DNA of 64,000 nucleotides from Syngnathus acus (Eukaryota; Chordata; Actinopteri; Syngnathiformes; Syngnathidae): NCBI RefSeq assembly GCF_901709675.1, contig NC_051107.1:1793501-1857500 (forward strand), written 5' to 3'. The translations under genes and the position numbers were made by a program. Positions 24,936 through 36,571 of the stretch are shown one piece after another. Numbering within the stretch: the stretch's first letter is position 1; each line of letters starts with the position of its first letter. The notes under the pieces were generated by a model. The model saw only the letters and a program-made list of their open reading frames with translations, was not told the DNA's origin and did not search any database.

Positions 24936-26833
24936 TTGGGAGTCTGCTGGAATGTACGTATGTAGCTTTCACGCTTGCAAACTTCCCACGAAGGTGACTC
25001 AAACGGGAAAATTGTGATTTGCCGTTTGTTTTCAACGGCCAATTTTCAATTCAAGCCCTGGCGTATACTTTATATCAGTATCAGTTTTCCTCCTGCTGAC
25101 TTCTGATTGGCTTACTGTTGACAGCCATCAAATGCTTCATAATGTTTTTTGTATTTTTTTGCTGAACCCGTTTTTCCAGACACCTCCAACACTCTCCGTG
25201 ACTCTTTATCCTAGTTTGTGCCAGTGCCAGTGAGCATCCTCCCGCCAACAACACCGCCCTCCCCTCATAGAACCAGCTGAGATGAAAAGGCCCTCAGATC
25301 CAAGGTGGCTAAACTTTGATCAAACTGGCAACAAGTGTAAATAGGATCGCTAATAGGGATTTAACGGAGGGGGTCTGCTGTCCGGGTAAACGGCGCACCG
25401 ACAGCGCCTTTAATTGGGATGTAATCTGGAACATGTCATTTGTCTGGAGTAGGATGGATGGAGGATTACCGTGTCGGATGTGAAAAGCCAATGTATGCGA
25501 TAAATGCACTGAAAAAGGAAGTAATGAGCTTCGTGAAAATCCTCAGTTATGCCGCTAAAAACCCAGCTCAGATTACAATCATCAGATATGGTCAAACGGG
25601 CCTCAATCCAATTGGAATCCGCAAATCAGTTTGCCTCTCTAAACTCCGGACCCGATTACATCGCTTTTAGAAGCCACAAAAGCCGCCGTCCGGGTCGGCT
25701 TTTCGGTTTCAAGCCTCATAGGGACCGTCGAAAACAACAAGGCGGGAGGGACCAATAGTAGCAAATATTCTTCATCTCTCGTAATTAAGTTTCCGGAAAG
25801 CATCTCTGCGCCTTTGTTGCTGTTCGCCGCAGCCAAATGAAGTCATCTGTTGGTTGAGCCGTAACAAATTGATCCTGAATGAAGAAATTTTTTTTTTCAA
25901 AGGCTGTGACTCGTGTTCTTGACTAACATTATTCATGTGCCTTTGTGTTGCGATCAATTACGTCAAGCGTCTGTTTATGCAGCCCAGGTGGCATTGTGTC
26001 CATCCATTGTTCCGATTTTGACCTACCCCGACTCTTGACCCCTAATCATCGTTCACGCATCTGTCACTTCTTATTTAATTTGATTCATTAGAAAAAAATC
26101 ATCATTTATTGCTTTTTTTTTCTATACCTTTTGGCTCGCCTTCTTCCGAAAGTGAGCGGAGTCTGGCAGTTGGTGCTCCCCCACCCCTCCCTTACTTCTG
26201 CTTTCTCTGTGTTCAATTATTCATGCTGAGCTCGATCACACACACATCCACATCCACACGCGCACTGTTGTGTAAATGCGTGTGCCATGTGTTGGCAGTG
26301 ATATGTATTTCGGAGGGCTTTGTTTCCAGGACCGGTTACTGGCAGCATCGGTACTGAAACTGAAGGGACCGTTACTGGAGATGAAGGCAAAGGGACTTCT
26401 TGTGTGTTGCCTCGCATCATTTACCAGTTGTTTTTTTTTTTTTCATTTATAAACAAATTCTCCAAAGATGCGTTTGCAAGTTCTTGAAAATGGAGCCTGA
26501 AGGGAAGTGACACTTCCGGCCAATTTGTGCTATGTTGGTGATGGTGCAGTTTTACGAGATTAATGACACATGGTGGCTAAGCGGGAACGAGACAGCAGGG
26601 GTTCAATGTTTGATGCGGTTCTCTGCAGTTGATACATTTTGGCAATTCATCTTCTAGAATTACACCCACACGGGACATCTAGTAGACATTCATCTTAGAT
26701 CACCACTAGCCAATCTTTCTGGTAAAGCTAAACACACAGCAACAAAAATTAAACACATTGCTAGCTAAATGCTAGCACTCAATGAAAAACTAGCAAAAAG
26801 CAGGCTAGCAAAAATTAGCATGAATGGTTTTCA

Positions 26834-29048
26834 AGTCAAAGTCAAAGTCAGCTTTATTGTCAATCCCTTCATATGTCAAGACACACAAAGAAACCGAAAT
26901 TCCGTTTCCTCCATCCCACGGTGACGAGACATACAAGTAGGCGACACAAAACAAAAACAAGAAGGCACAAACCATAAATAATAAATAATAAATAAAATAA
27001 AATGAGCGATGAATAAAAACAGACCAATAACCCATTGAATATGAGGGGCAAAACCAAGCCAGTGAGCATACAGCAAGAACAGGACGCTACGCTGAAAGGG
27101 GGAGCGAGTTCAGGATCCTAACAGCCTGGAGTACGAAGCTGTTGGAAAGTCTGGTGGTGCGGGAGCGCAGGCTCCTGTACCGCCTCCCAGAGGGCAGAAG
27201 TTCAAACAAAGAGTGAGCGGGGTGACTCACATCACTCACAATCTTGGTCGCCTTGCGGGTGAGATGGGAGGTGTAAATGTCCTTCAAGGAGGGGAGAGAA
27301 GCACCAATAGTCTTACTAGCCATTTTCACAATGCGCTGCAGGGCCTTCAAGTCTTGGTCAGTGCAGCTGCCACCCCAGACAGCAATACAGCTGGAGAGGA
27401 CGCTCTCAATGGTGCCGCGGTAAAAAGTAGTCATGACGGCCGGAGGAGTCCCCGCTCGCCTGAGTTTCCGAAGGAAGTACAGGCGGCGCTGGGCCTTCTT
27501 CGCCAGCGACGCGGTGTTGGTGGACCAGGAGAGATCCTCACTGATGTGCACCCCCAGGAACCTGGCGCTGCTCACTCTCTCCACCACAGCACCGTCGATG
27601 GTCAGCGGCAGGTGTTGGGCGTGACCCTTCCGGAAGTCAACGACAATCTCCTTGGTCTTGTCGACGTTCAGCAGGAGGTTGTTGTCCCTGCACCACGCGG
27701 TCAGAAGGTCAACCTCCAGCCTGTATTGAGTCTCGTCTCCCTTGGTGATGAGACCCACCAGAGTCGTGTCGTCAGCAAACTTCACTATGCGGTTGCCGCT
27801 GCAGGTGGCAGCGCAGTCATGCGTCAGGAGGGTGAAGAGCAGCGGACTGAGCACGCAGCCTTGGGGGGCCCCTGTGCTCAGCGTGATGCTGGCGGAGATC
27901 TTGTCGCCAACACGTACCACCTGTGGCCTCTGACAGAGGAAGTCCAGTAGCCAGTTGCAGAGGCCGGTACTGAGGCCCAGCTTGTCAAGTTTGCTGATGA
28001 GACGCTGCGGCACAATGGTGTTGAAGGCAGAACTGAAGTCCACAAACAGCAACCTCACATACGAGTCCTTCCCCTCCAGGTGGGTGAGGGCCGAGTGGAG
28101 GGCAGAGCAGATGGCATCCTCAGAGGACCGTTTGGCTCGGTACGCAAACTGGAAGGGGTCAATGGTGGGGGGGAGAACTGACCGGATGTGCTCCAAGACA
28201 AGCCGCTCAAAGCACTTCATGACGATGGGCGTAAGTGCCACGGGGCGGTAGTCATTGAAGCAGGACGGAGCAGGCTTCTTCGGCACAGGTACGATGGTGG
28301 CTGCTTTGAAACTCGACGGGACAATGGCCTGCTGCAGGGAAGTGTTAAAGATGTCCGTGAAGACACCCGTCAGCTCACCAGCGCAGTCCTTCAGCGCTCG
28401 ACCCGGGATGTTGTCCGGGCCCGCCGCCTTACGGATGTCGATAGCGGCAAGCGTCCTCCTCACGCTGTCGGCGGAGAGGCACAGGGGCAGCTCGTGGGAA
28501 GGGGGAGTGGCCTTCAGCGGGCAAGTGCTGTTCTGAGCGTCGAAGCGAGCAAAGAAGCGGTTGAGGTCATTGAGCAGACGGACGTCGCCATCACAGCTCT
28601 GCGGCGCGGGCTTGTAGTCCGTGATGGTCTGAATGCCCTGCCAAAGGCGCCGTGCGTCCCTGCTGTCCTTGAAGTGGGCGGTAATTTTGCCCGAGAACGC
28701 CCTCTTCGCTTCTTTGATGCCCCGGGACAGGTCGGCCCTCGCAGTCCTCAAGCCAGCCTCATCCCCCGCCCGGAAGGCTTTGTCCCTGGCCCTCAGCAGC
28801 CTGAAGACAGCCCCCGTCAGCCATGGCTTCCGGTTTGCCCGAGTGACGACGGATACTGAGTGTGTCACATCATCAATGCACTTCCCGATGTAGGAGGAAA
28901 CAGAGTCAGTATACTCCTCAATGTCCGCCCGACCGTCGCAAGTGGCCGCCCTCCTAAACACGTCCCAGTCGGTAGAGCCAAAGCAGTCACGAAGCGCATC
29001 AGAGGCACCCTCAGGCCACACCCGCACCCGCTTGCGAACTGGTCTGGA
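26834..29048 (-). mobile_element. 5'-truncated non-LTR retrotransposon (CR1/L2-type LINE)
   Basis: On the minus strand the element comprises a long reverse-transcriptase ORF followed by about 250 bp of 3'UTR. It ends with CAATAAAGCTGACTTTGACT and short TTGACT-like tandem units (26834-26850) in place of poly-A, the tail style of CR1/L2-group LINEs. The endonuclease part of the usual ~900-1,000-residue protein is missing, so the copy is truncated at its 5' end, which abuts a Tc1-like remnant at about 29049. Clear target-site duplications were not found. Its long open frame suggests a fairly recent insertion. It lies antisense to plxna4. Confidence 0.88.
27087..29027 (-). CDS. LINE ORF2 fragment: reverse transcriptase and C-terminal region
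   Basis: A 646-codon open frame without internal stops; the coordinates include the terminal stop. Residues 1-140 are the linker after the lost endonuclease. The reverse-transcriptase domain spans about 240-500, with PVPKK (247-251), NDYRPVALT (258-266), the catalytic aspartate D330 in LLFVDFSSAFNT, GAPQGCVLSPLLFTLL (386-401) and the FADD box at 417-420. The C-terminus (LLPSGRRYRSLRSRTTRLSNSF, about 610-631, then LQAVRILNSL) is typical of fish CR1/L2-type LINE proteins. The frame starts at a GTG codon and stays open upstream to the truncation, so this is not a true start. With no endonuclease the copy is probably not autonomous. Plus-strand open frames at 27213-28893 are shadows of it. Confidence 0.9.
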   Translation of the reverse strand: MRVWPEGASDALRDCFGSTDWDVFRRAATCDGRADIEEYTDSVSSYIGKCIDDVTHSVSVVTRANRKPWLTGAVFRLLRARDKAFRAGDEAGLRTARADLSRGIKEAKRAFSGKITAHFKDSRDARRLWQGIQTITDYKPAPQSCDGDVRLLNDLNRFFARFDAQNSTCPLKATPPSHELPLCLSADSVRRTLAAIDIRKAAGPDNIPGRALKDCAGELTGVFTDIFNTSLQQAIVPSSFKAATIVPVPKKPAPSCFNDYRPVALTPIVMKCFERLVLEHIRSVLPPTIDPFQFAYRAKRSSEDAICSALHSALTHLEGKDSYVRLLFVDFSSAFNTIVPQRLISKLDKLGLSTGLCNWLLDFLCQRPQVVRVGDKISASITLSTGAPQGCVLSPLLFTLLTHDCAATCSGNRIVKFADDTTLVGLITKGDETQYRLEVDLLTAWCRDNNLLLNVDKTKEIVVDFRKGHAQHLPLTIDGAVVERVSSARFLGVHISEDLSWSTNTASLAKKAQRRLYFLRKLRRAGTPPAVMTTFYRGTIESVLSSCIAVWGGSCTDQDLKALQRIVKMASKTIGASLPSLKDIYTSHLTRKATKIVSDVSHPAHSLFELLPSGRRYRSLRSRTTRLSNSFVLQAVRILNSLPLSA

Positions 29049-29290
29049 TGTTTCCAGACCTGTACTGCAGTATTTTTTAGTTCCTGTTTGTTTCTGGGGA
29101 TAAATTGCATACTCTATTGAGTTTAAGTCCAGAGTTTAAGTCTTGGCAACTCTAAACCAGTCTTCCAGTTTTCCCCCTCTGATGAAGTCCTTTGTGGTTT
29201 TGTCTTAAATCTCCCGATTAGTTTGGATGCATTTTTCAGCAAATTTCCTGACAAAATGGTTTTGTTGACTTCAGTATTCATTCTGCTATC
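29049..29290 (-). pseudogene. Tc1/mariner-like transposase remnant (C-terminal part)
   Basis: Minus-strand translation gives, across frame changes, TTKDFIRGGKLEDW, then TLDLNSIEYAIYPQ, then NKQELKNTAVQVWKH. These resemble the end of Tc1-type transposases, where the family has a PDLNPIE motif (last catalytic acid) followed by a helix of the type NKQELKxxAVxAW. Stops and frameshifts make it non-functional. The LINE 5' end follows directly after the WKH codons, and no Tc1 continuation is seen on the other side of the LINE, so the remnant was truncated. I cannot place its terminal repeats. Confidence 0.6.
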
Positions 29291-29509
29291 ACCATGAGTT
29301 ACATCTAAGTCAAAAAGTCAGGTCTATGTATAAAGTTAAGCTCCGAATAAATTAATCATTAAAGGGAATTCATTATTAAAGGTGCAACATTTTGAAATCA
29401 ATAAATAATAGTGTTTATTTATCGGGATTCTTTTTTTCCCGGCTAGCTGACGATATGATGAGAAAGGAGTGAGTGTGAAATGGATGTGAGTCATCCCATC
29501 AGCGAGGGA

Positions 29510-29551
29510 GCCGGCCGGGTCACCGTGGACATGGCCGCTGACCCGGCCGGC
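29510..29551. repeat. Perfect 13-bp GC-rich inverted repeat with 16-nt spacer
   Basis: GCCGGCCGGGTCA at 29510-29522 is exactly complementary to TGACCCGGCCGGC at 29539-29551. The transcript or single strand could form a stable hairpin. The arms also place GGTCA/TGACC half-sites in inverted orientation. The surrounding 29495-29570 is CpG-dense compared with the AT-rich flanks. Confidence 0.9.
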
Positions 29552-30149
29552 ACCGATGCCCCGGCTATTGATCCCATTAAAACGACACCTCCCTGCTTGT
29601 GTTTTGTATCCTTCCCTGTGTTTACTTTCCTGTCAGAGTGCATTAATCTTAATGAGATCAACAACAAGGTTCCTCTTCTTCTCTTCAGCCGCTATCTCAA
29701 CGCTTGCACGTCTGTCCCTCACTCCCAGCAGATGTTTTTTCCCCACCTTTTTAATGCTCGGCTGCTTCATCATCATAAAATAGAAAACGTTATGCAAATA
29801 ATGATTAGGTGATAAACGCGAGGAATAAAACCAGGAGATAACCTGGTGAATATAAACGTATCAAAACTCCTCCTCATCAGGATGCTCCTGATATTTTTTG
29901 ATTTGACATCGTCACATAGAGCGCCACGGGCCATCAGCAAACAGATTTAGATGATGGCAACTCGACATCGGGATGGCTCGCATTTATCTCCCCGGAATTC
30001 TTGTGGCGACTTGATGAGAGGTTGATTTATCGCCCTAAAAAAAGCGCCTTGTGTTTATTCAGATTCTCAACGATATATATTCTTCAATTTCTAATAGTCC
30101 TCCTTGAAAGCACACTGATTTGTCTTTGTGTTATTTTTTTATTTCAAAA

Positions 30150-30275
30150 TAAAACGACTGTAAGCATCAGTTTGAAATAATGGGCTGCTTTCGAATAAAT
30201 ACAATGATCAGATTAATCGGTGCAATAATCGACAGATTAATCGATTGTTGAAATAATCATTTGTCAGCCCTATTG
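30150..30275. repeat. ATTAATCGATT-rich dispersed repeat fragment
   Basis: Contains several forward and inverted forms of AGATTAATCG followed by TTGAAATAATCATTTGTCAGCCC, a pattern I recognise from many fish interspersed repeats. Similar but shorter pieces occur at about 7030-7075 and 38475-38545. Family not assigned. Confidence 0.4.
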
Positions 30276-31593
30276 TGATCCTTCAAGGTAGAGATTTCCA
30301 AATCGGTTTCCATTTTATTTCTAATTACACGAGATATTCGCAGAATAGTTTTTGCTTTATACCAGATGAAATATTCGATCAATCGTTTTAGCCCTGTAGC
30401 AAAAAAAACTTTTCTGCGCCCTTCCTTAGGGTACCATCTGCACATACCACAGTCTATTCATTGGTCGTTGGAACAAAATCTATGCATTTTCTTTTCAAAT
30501 CAAGCCTCTCTCCTCGTTCACGGTGGCTTCCAATAAATCCAGATGATTCCCCGTGTCATTATATGCCACATTTGACTTGCAAATGGCCTCCTTGAGCTTT
30601 CCAAGAAGGCGAGATGAATTCAGTCTCCAAGCATGCGGCTGTTTGTCTGATACCTGCACGTGACTTTTTTTCTCGCCCAACTTCCAGCGTTCAATTTCCC
30701 GTGGCCCTACAGGGGGCAGCATGCATTAGCGTCCTCTTTTGTCCCCTGTCAGCACGAGCAAGGTAAACATCCTCTCGGATTATCTCTTTCATTCTTTACC
30801 TCATTTTTTTTTTTCACCGTCTCCCCTTCTGCTTTCACTCCATCTTGACTCCTGAGAGATGAAAGCCTCCCTACAGCTCCTTTCACTCCTGAAGAAGCCC
30901 AAATGAGCAAGCTTATCTGATAAATTACCCATTTTGGTTCTTCTGACAGAAACGCACGCACGGACACACGTCCAGCCCGCTTACGTGTACAACCGACCAC
31001 GTCAATAAAAAAAATGAAATCAGTCGGGATTGTTCCAGTGGGATGTAAATATATGTAAGCAGAACGCCCACACGGTGAGCCTGCTGGGAAATCCGGACCC
31101 CGGCACCGGAGGTTCGAGGTGCCTGGCGTCGGCTCCCCCGGGCGCGGAGAAGTCAGGATTACTGGGCCCGGCGCCGTAAGGCCTTTGGGTCGCACTCCGC
31201 ATGGGGTCCGCAAGGGGGAGGGTCATGTGGCTTTTATCAAAACCCCGACAGCTGTTGTTCGGCTAAGCCCCTCCCCCTTCCTACCCAACCGGATGCGCCG
31301 CAGACTTCTTAATACTGGCGTATGTCCTCCGCAGCAAACTCATTTGCATCTGCAGAATGTGTTAAGTCGCAAGTGTGACTCGGGCTCGGCTAATCAGCAT
31401 AATGAGGGAATGAGCTGGTAATGCAACAAAATGTTTAGATTGGACCTGAATTGTTAGCGCTATTCCCTGCGGTGCATAAACGAATCACGGCTCAGTTCAG
31501 CAAAACACTTAAACGTGGTTTTGAATGCAAAAATGTGAATATTTAAAACACATTTAATTCCATTCATTCATTATGTGCTCTTTACTTGCATAC

Positions 31594-31625
31594 AAAAAAT
31601 GCTCCAATACTAAGACACCGATACT
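31594..31625 (-). repeat. Dispersed repeat fragment, inverted relative to 32998
   Basis: The reverse complement, GTATCGGTGTCTTAGTATTGG followed by AGCATTTTTT, matches 32998-33029 with few differences. The two lie 1.4 kb apart in opposite orientation. Confidence 0.6.
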
Positions 31626-32285
31626 TTAATGGAAACATGAATGACAAGACTTTGTGAGTTGACAGTCCGCCAAGATTGTTTGAAAAACATGTTGTAGAAT
31701 TCTTCAGGTCAAGTCTAAGATGCGTGAAAATCTTAATGTCGCGCCTTCAAAGTACTTGAATCTGACCTTGGATGGCGCCCGCTTGTTAAGTTACGTGACA
31801 CCGTCACAGCAGCTGCTCTTGAACACACAAAGCCGACGTGTCTTTGTGTGTGTGCGTCAAGCAAAGGCCTCTAATGTGGCATCACGATGAATAGCGTCAG
31901 AGGTGAAAGGTTAAAAGTGCAGCTGTACAATAGCACCTGCACACAAACACACGCTCGCTACCTAATGATTGAGCTCCCCCCGACCCCTACGTCCCTCATC
32001 CCCACTCTCTCTGGGGACCCTCTCAGTGTGGGTCGTGTGTGTTTCCTCCACTAATTACACTCCTGACACCCGCCAGCCACCCCTCACTCCGTCTTTGAGA
32101 AAGATACAGTAGTTTCATCAAACGTCCTTGCCCCCCCCTCCCCTTCCCCTCCCTTGGGCGCCATGTGGGGGACTGTCTCCCCCGTCTAGACCCTGACAAC
32201 ATTTAATGACGGCGTGAGCCAACGGGAATTTTGGCTGGGTCCCACTAGGGGTGCGGGCGCATTCCTCCCCTTAAAAGTGCCCCCC

Positions 32286-32299
32286 CCACACACACACAC
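32286..32299. repeat. Short (CA)n microsatellite
   Basis: A CA run directly following a C-rich stretch. Confidence 0.85.
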
Positions 32300-32796
32300 T
32301 GGTATAAAAGATACTGGAGTAAACCTTGTAGTTTGCATTGCTGCCCTACGTGCTTCCTCTGTTGCAAAAAGTCCCACATCATTTCAAGATTAATTTAAAA
32401 AAAAAAAGTAACATATCCTCATTTCATTTGGAATTTGTGAAACAGTTAATCACAATTACCACGAATGGCGTTAGCTCTGCTCCGCAGCTGGCGTTGCGCA
32501 ACCTTCCCTCTTTGCTTCTCTTTGTTTCGGGACTTTCCGATTGGTTGAGTGTGTTGCAATTGCTTTGCTTCCCACTGTGAAAACGAACTTGGACCAGCTT
32601 GCACAGCGAGCTGTGCGAAAAAGCATATTGTTTTGTTTGGGAAGTCACGTTATTTAGCAAAGATCCCAAGGGAATGTTTTGGTGAGGTTGCAATACAAGA
32701 TGACCTCCATTGAGGAGCGCTTGATTTGTTCCACGTGTGTGTTATCAAACCGAGTACATAACGATGTGTACACGTCGGATGGATGGATGGACTATA

Positions 32797-32970
32797 TACC
32801 GTAATTTTCGGACTATAAGTCGCACCGGAGTATAAGTCGCACCAGCCATAAAATGCCCAAAAAAGTGAAAAAAAACCATATATATGTATATAAGTCGCTC
32901 CTGAGTATAAGTCGCCCCCCCACCCAAACTATGAAAAAAAACCGCGACTTATAGTCCGAAAATTACGGTA
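32797..32970. mobile_element. TA-bounded palindromic MITE (174 bp)
   Basis: Begins TACCGTAATTTTCGGACTAT and ends with the reverse complement ATAGTCCGAAAATTACGGTA. The internal part repeats TATAAGTCGC several times, so the whole unit folds on itself. TA at both borders suggests a Tc1/mariner-type TA target duplication; this is inference, and the transposase source is unknown. It is the most diverged of the four related copies in the window (AAGTCGC in place of AAGGCGC). Confidence 0.85.
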
Positions 32971-32997
32971 GATTGATTTTGCATATATGACAGCCTG

Positions 32998-33029
32998 GTA
33001 TCGGATGTCCTAGTATCGGAGCATTTTTA
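32998..33029 (+). repeat. Dispersed repeat fragment related to 31594
   Basis: GTATCGGATGTCCTAGTATC followed by GGAGCATTTTTA, homologous to the minus strand of 31594-31625. Confidence 0.6.
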
Positions 33030-34085
33030 CAAGCCCGAATGCAAGCCTAGAATCATTGCGTCCCTAATCGTCAACAATTAATTTGTGGACTTCAGTAAGG
33101 AGTCCAAACACACACTTTACAACAACCCCGCCCCCTACTAAAGTTGATGACAATGTTAAGTATAGTTTAACGCCGTCACTTTTTTTTTTTTTTAGCTGCA
33201 TGTCGGCAGCTTGTTACTCTGTCTATATGTGTGTAATTGCAGCCACTGGCTCTTGTTCTCTCTGCAGGCCGTCTAATGAGCTTGCACACACGTACGCAGC
33301 GTGATTGGCGCACCATAGTGTATATCTCTCTCCAGCCTAATGAGCAGGCAACGCCGCCCAAACCCGCGGTATAACAATCATATCATCTGTGTTTTTGTTT
33401 TGGTTTTGTAAAAACGGTCGCTAAACTCTTAGCGGCGGCGCTACCAAACAACTACACTCACTTAAGAAATAAAGACGAAGAGGTCACAAGCGGTCAGAAG
33501 AAAGTCATTGCGTAACAATCCAATCACATCTTGGCGACATATTTGTTGAGCATGCGGAACATATTTTGCAAAAAACATGTGGCGTTATTTTAGAAAGTGT
33601 CTGAAAAGACGCTGTTTGGAATTTCACGCACCCAAAAAAAGTGGACTCTTACGCAAGATAAGCTTTTTATCTTTTCATTATTGCTGCGATACACACAATG
33701 TGCCGATCTGATTACAACGCCTGTTTGTGCTTTTGTGCCTTTAAGTGAATTTCACCAGAGCCGCTCGCTAATGGGCCAACAATTATTGCGCTTGTGTCGC
33801 AGTAAATCATTCATATCATGTTCCATCTCAGCTGTCTTGGCTGTCGTGTTGCAACGAACAACAACAACAAGCAAGCTGCGGCATCCTTTTTTTTTTTTCA
33901 TTATTTATCATCTGTCATGAAATGGAATTTTATAACATGATGTTTTGGTTTCTCCCGACAAAAAAAATGCTTGGAATATTCCGGACACCGCAACCGTTCA
34001 TATAATAACACATGTTTTAAATTCAGTTTGTTTGTTCTGTAGCGTGTGTATTTACAAGACGCGGTCTAATGGGAGGAAGGTTACG

Positions 34086-34099
34086 GTAACCATAGCAAC
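34086..34099. promoter_or_regulatory. RFX-type X-box motif (variant)
   Basis: GTAACCATAGCAAC, whose reverse complement is GTTGCTATGGTTAC, retains both half-sites of the X-box palindrome. Confidence 0.45.
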
Positions 34100-34243
34100 C
34101 GCTGGACTTATTTGGCGCCCAAATAAACACTCGCATACAGACGTGTCCACGCTTCGTGGAGCGTGTCACTTACTTTGACCTGTGGAGTTTTGGCACCAGA
34201 TGTCTCCCAACTGGCACTACTGGAGACATATGCCGGATCTGTG

Positions 34244-34268
34244 TGTTCATGTGTGTGTGTGTTTGTGT
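34244..34268. repeat. Short imperfect (GT)n microsatellite
   Basis: GT-rich run interrupted by single T and CA. Confidence 0.8.
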
Positions 34269-35404
34269 GACTTGGCGCTCACGGCAAGCCTCGGTGCGTG
34301 TTTGCTTTCGCCTTATTGCCTTTTGTCTTTTCATTTTCACCACACCGACGCCCCCCCCAACTCTGTCCCCACGTTTCACACTCATCTCACCCATAGGATC
34401 GATCAAGTCCCCAATTTTACCAATAAACAAGTTTAAATAGATTGGACGGATTGCACCATCTGATTGGATTTTTTTTTTTTAAACTCGCTGATCCGTGATC
34501 TTGCATGTCGCTTATTTTAAGAATAAATACTATATGCCTGAGTATTATTATATTGTCGGTCTACATGTGTTTGTGCACCGTTTTTGTTCATTTGTTTTCT
34601 CATGATTAGCTAAGGCTGTTTTATCTTCAGCACACGACTGTATCCTTCTATTTTGTCACCTTGAATAATTCAGCCTCTTGTTGCCGCGCATGTCCGCCAT
34701 GATGACGAGCAACATGTCATAAGGCCATGTTCCCCTCTGCCATCCAGAGGGGAATCTCTTTCCACTGTTTGTGTCATATCCATGAGTGTCTCTTGTGATG
34801 AATCAGACTCGCCTGATCATGTGTGCCACCTGTTTTTTTTCTTCCATATAGCAACACCCACTCAGCAATGACGGAGGATGCGCTTTCTTTGCGAGGCTCG
34901 CCCGCGCTAATACTCTCCGGCTAGCCGTCGGCGTGACGCATCATCGGGTGTAGGAGGTTATATTGGCCTTTTATCCTCCCTCCGTCTCGCCTCCTTCTCC
35001 CCAGTGGGCTCTCGCTTTATTCTCGCTTTCCAATGGAGACTCCACTCCCCCTCACCCGGCACTCCGTCAACATTACCGCCTCCCTTTGACCGTTCTAATT
35101 CACGGCTGGGACAGGGAGAAAATCAAATCAAGTCTATTAAAGTGACCCGAGTCCATACACAGGCCGCTAATGGTGAGAAGTTCATCCCTCGTGCCAATAA
35201 ACACTTTTTAAATACAATGTAAATGTAGCTTATACTGAAGATTTTTGAAAAATAATCCCTCAATATTGCAGTCTTACTAAACATAAACAATAAAATATGG
35301 TAAATTTATGGTATTATGTTAACTTTCTATTTTTTTTTATGAAACAATGTATGTATAAAATTGTGGATTTCACTTTTTAAGAACTAATCTTGACATTATA
35401 TCAA

Positions 35405-35480
35405 AGGTGGTAAACATAAGGCACGGGGGCCAGTTCTAGCCCGCCACATCATTTTATGTGGCCCGTAAAAGCAAAACAAA
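35405..35480 (+). mobile_element. hAT-type element end fragment
   Basis: Contains CACGGGGGCC followed by CCCGCCACATCATTTTATGT and GGCCCGTAAAA. The same sequence follows the CAGGTGTCAAACTCAAGG end at 47187, so this is a decayed copy of the same hAT-like element end. The other end is not recognisable. Confidence 0.6.
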
Positions 35481-36359
35481 CAACTTCCATTATTCTTTTT
35501 GCCCCAAAATTTCACATTATCATTTAAAATAAATAATAAAATTGATATACATATTTCAAGCATTTAGTAACAGTGATAACGGCCTACAAACTGACCATAA
35601 TAAACAACCTTTGCAATTTGAAAATTACATTCTACTCCACCATGATCTCGGTTTGAATTTGATTAATTTTTCAGCCCCAGTTTATACTCTGGCAAAATGT
35701 ATGCAGTCGAGGCATGCTTGCACTTAAAAGACAGCGTAGTGTACGGCCATTAATAATGCAACACACAACACTAATGATAAGCACCCCGACCTCATTCATC
35801 ATTTATAAAGGGAGAGACTTTGGAATTTCAAAAAACACAAATTGGACAAATTAAGGGATTGAGAGCACACAAGCATTTGCTAACAATTTGCGATCTTTGT
35901 AATCCATCTTTAAATAGACTTCCCAAAAAGTCATTTAATAGTTTAATGTGGAGAAAGTACTCCACTGCCAGTTTTAGTTCAATTACGCCAAAATATTGTC
36001 ATAGTTGAGGAGGCGCAGTCTTAAAATCTCTTTTATCGCTCGTAGACTATTTTTTTATATTAGATGTGTTAGATAATGCGCTCGCCAGGCTATAAAAGTA
36101 TCATTAGATGCACTCAAAGTTACATTCTTGTTCTTATGACAGCGCCAAAGCCCTCCTTTTACAAGCCCCCCTGGCTTCCTGCTTCAGTTTTCTGTTGTTG
36201 TTGGAAATGACGCCTAATGACTCGACTCTCAGCTGACGCGCACATGGACAGGAAGCTGAACTTCTGACATCTAAATGTTACAACATTAGGGAATCCAAAA
36301 GTGCTGACAGTGCATAAATATAATCGTGATTTACAAGACTTTGGAGCAGGTCTGAGAGA

Positions 36360-36374
36360 GGGGGGGGGGGGGGG
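36360..36374. repeat. Poly-G tract (15 G)
   Basis: Uninterrupted run of 15 G after a GA-rich stretch. Confidence 0.95.
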
Positions 36375-36571
36375 TACTTATTCTGCAAGTCCTAAACAAA
36401 TTTTCCAGATCCAAAGGTGATTGCCTTGAGTTGAGCTTTGGTACGATTTCCATCACACCAACAATAGCTGCAGTGCTACTTTCCTAAAGAGCGTGACATT
36501 ATTAAAACATGAATGAATTAAGTAACCTTGAGAAGGGCTGGCACCCCGTCACTTTTTACGCTCTCTTGGCT

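Larger units (their letters stand above)
13889..26833 (+). other. plxna4: Start of long plxna4 intron, repeat-poor
   Basis: No later plexin exon (end of sema, or the cysteine-rich PSI region) is recognisable on the + strand, and no nested gene on either strand. Open frames are short and without homology I recognise. Content: a short direct repeat near 14269, C homopolymers at 17169 and 23096, X-box motifs at 17772 and 23215, and a stretch dense in GCTAGC-type words around 24776-24935 and again around 26700-26830. Confidence 0.65.

Noticed and set aside
27213-28893. Long plus-strand open frames (245, 223 and 98 codons) across the LINE
   Set aside because: They are frame shadows of the GC-rich minus-strand reverse-transcriptase ORF and show no protein signature of their own.
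30749-31213. 154-codon minus-strand open frame over a GC-rich patch (31070-31210)
   Set aside because: Low-complexity, proline/glycine/arginine-rich translation driven by composition. The GGTTCGAGG word at about 31110 suggested a tRNA-like B box, but no matching A box or tRNA fold was found.
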